A DNA stretch of 8,454 bases, taken from contig WGBZ01000161.1 of NCBI GenBank assembly GCA_015494035.1, positions 1-8,454 of the forward strand, given 5' to 3'. Both the position numbers and the translations under genes were made by a program. Positions 7,105-8,454 of this stretch are shown piece by piece; the stretch's first letter is position 1, and each line of letters starts with the position of its first letter. Below the pieces are notes generated by a model. The model was not told where the DNA came from and did no database searches. It worked only from the letters and a program-made list of their open reading frames with translations. The DNA is from Lysobacterales bacterium. Its GTDB lineage: Bacteria; Pseudomonadota; Gammaproteobacteria; Xanthomonadales; Marinicellaceae.

Positions 7105-8454
7105 ATGCAAACGACATTGAATCCATCAGAAATTAGCGAGCTGATCAAGGAACGCATCAAGCATTTCAAAGTGCAGTCAGAAGCTCGTGCTGAAGGCACC
7201 GTGGTCAGCGTGACCGACGGTATTGTGCGAATTCACGGCCTGACTGACGTCATGCAGGGTGAAATGATTGAATTGCCACAGGATACCTATGCGCTGGCAT
7301 TGAACCTGGAACGCGACTCCGTGGGCGCGGTGATTCTGGGCGATTACGAGCACATCACCGAAGGCGACAAGGCCAAATGCACCGGCCGTATTCTGGAAGT
7401 GCCGGTTGGCCCCGAACTGGTGGGTCGTGTGGTTGACGCGCTGGGTAACCCCATTGACGGCAAAGGCCCCATTGAAGCCAAGGAATTTTCTCCGGTAGAA
7501 AAAGTGGCTCCCGGCGTGATTACGCGTAAATCAGTGGATCAACCGTTGCAAACCGGTCTCAAGTCTGTGGACGCCATGGTGCCCATTGGTCGTGGTCAGC
7601 GCGAGCTGATCATTGGTGACCGCCAGACCGGCAAGACCGCTGTGGCCGTCGACGCCATCATCAACCAGAAAGACACCGGCGTGGTCAGTATTTACGTGGC
7701 TGTTGGCCAGAAGCGTTCCTCCGTGGCCGCACTGGTGCGCAAGCTGGAAGAACACGGCGCCATGGATCACACCATTGTTGTGGCAGCCACTGCCTCAGAC
7801 TCTGCGGCCATGCAGTACATTGCGCCGTATGCCGGCACCTCCATGGGTGAATATTTCCGCGACCGTGGTGAAGACGCCCTGATTGTCTATGACGACCTGA
7901 CCAAACAGGCCTGGGCCTATCGCCAGGTGTCCTTGTTGCTTAAGCGTCCCCCCGGCCGTGAAGCGTATCCAGGTGACGTTTTCTACCTGCACTCTCGCCT
8001 GCTGGAACGTGCGGCGCGAGTCAACGAAGAATACGTTGAGAAAATGACCAATGGCGAAGTCAAGGGCAAAACCGGTTCCCTGACCGCCTTGCCAATTGTG
8101 GAAACCCAGGCCGGCGACGTCTCCGCCTTTATTCCCACCAACGTGATTTCCATTACCGACGGTCAGATCTTCCTCGAAACCGACCTGTTTAATGCCGGCA
8201 TCCGCCCGGCCATTAATGCCGGTTTGTCTGTATCTCGTGTGGGCGGTGCGGCCCAAACCAAAATCATCAAAAAACTGGGTGGTGGTGTGCGCCTGGCCCT
8301 GGCCCAGTATCGTGAACTGGCGGCATTTGCCCAGTTTGCTTCCGACCTTGACCCGATTACGCGTAAGCAACTGGAACACGGCCAGCGGGTAATGGAGCTG
8401 ATGAAGCAGCCTCAGTACACGCCGTATTCCGTGTCTGAAATGGCCGTGGTGCTG
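7105..8454 (+). CDS. atpA: ATP synthase F1 subunit alpha, 3' end outside the window
   Basis: Alpha alternates with beta in the F1 hexamer and carries the non-catalytic nucleotide sites plus the arginine that completes each catalytic site. The first 450 codons are present without a stop, of about 513 expected. Visible: the N-terminal [11 protein letters not shown] helix that contacts delta, the beta-barrel domain (about 25-95), the P-loop GDRQTGKT (171-178, K177), the Walker B region [36 protein letters not shown], and the arginine finger in the invariant [12 protein letters not shown]. The protein follows E. coli AtpA with a two-residue N-terminal offset. ATG 7105 has a good AGAGGA (7093-7098) six bases before it, stronger than for the preceding genes, consistent with the need for three copies. 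The missing part is the C-terminal helical bundle. Confidence 0.98.
   Translation, partial: MQTTLNPSEISELIKERIKHFKVQSEARAEGTVVSVTDGIVRIHGLTDVMQGEMIELPQDTYALALNLERDSVGAVILGDYEHITEGDKAKCTGRILEVPVGPELVGRVVDALGNPIDGKGPIEAKEFSPVEKVAPGVITRKSVDQPLQTGLKSVDAMVPIGRGQRELIIGDRQTGKTAVAVDAIINQKDTGVVSIYVAVGQKRSSVAALVRKLEEHGAMDHTIVVAATASDSAAMQYIAPYAGTSMGEYFRDRGEDALIVYDDLTKQAWAYRQVSLLLKRPPGREAYPGDVFYLHSRLLERAARVNEEYVEKMTNGEVKGKTGSLTALPIVETQAGDVSAFIPTNVISITDGQIFLETDLFNAGIRPAINAGLSVSRVGGAAQTKIIKKLGGGVRLALAQYRELAAFAQFASDLDPITRKQLEHGQRVMELMKQPQYTPYSVSEMAVVL

Overview
The window reads as chromosomal DNA of a gammaproteobacterium, probably free-living or marine. The F-type ATP synthase genes run in the order atpI-B-E-F-H-A. 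Subunits a, b, c, delta and alpha closely match the Escherichia coli and Pseudomonas versions as I remember them; subunit c in particular has the pseudomonad-like tail 'FFTFANPF'. The genus cannot be fixed from this sequence. All genes are on the + strand. The window starts inside one gene and ends inside another.

Layout. (1) 2-706 is the C-terminal part of a ComM/YifB AAA+ protein. Its first 34 bases form a perfect inverted repeat that looks like a fold-back at a contig end. (2) 818-3322 is a TonB-dependent outer-membrane receptor with its own sigma70 promoter and a rho-independent terminator. (3) 3537-4043 is a small cytoplasmic YkvA/DUF1232 protein with an extended -10 promoter and a terminator. 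(4) 4044-4435 holds no gene. It contains a dyad, the terminator, a near-consensus promoter for the atp operon, a terminator-like leader hairpin, and a 148-bp palindromic element with 3-bp target duplications that I read as an IS5-type MITE. (5) 4436-8454 is the atp operon: atpI (assembly of the c-ring), atpB/E/F (membrane Fo: a, c, b), atpH (delta, stator) and the first 450 codons of atpA (alpha). The gamma, beta and epsilon genes are expected just beyond the right edge.

How the parts work together. The atp genes encode one machine, in which proton flow through a and c drives ATP synthesis at the alpha/beta sites. The two genes between comM and atp are separate transcription units with no visible functional link to it. 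The most unusual part is the atp leader, where a possible attenuator and then an inserted palindromic element lie between the only clear promoter and the atpI ribosome-binding site. I found no defence system, toxin-antitoxin pair, CRISPR array, tRNA or rRNA.
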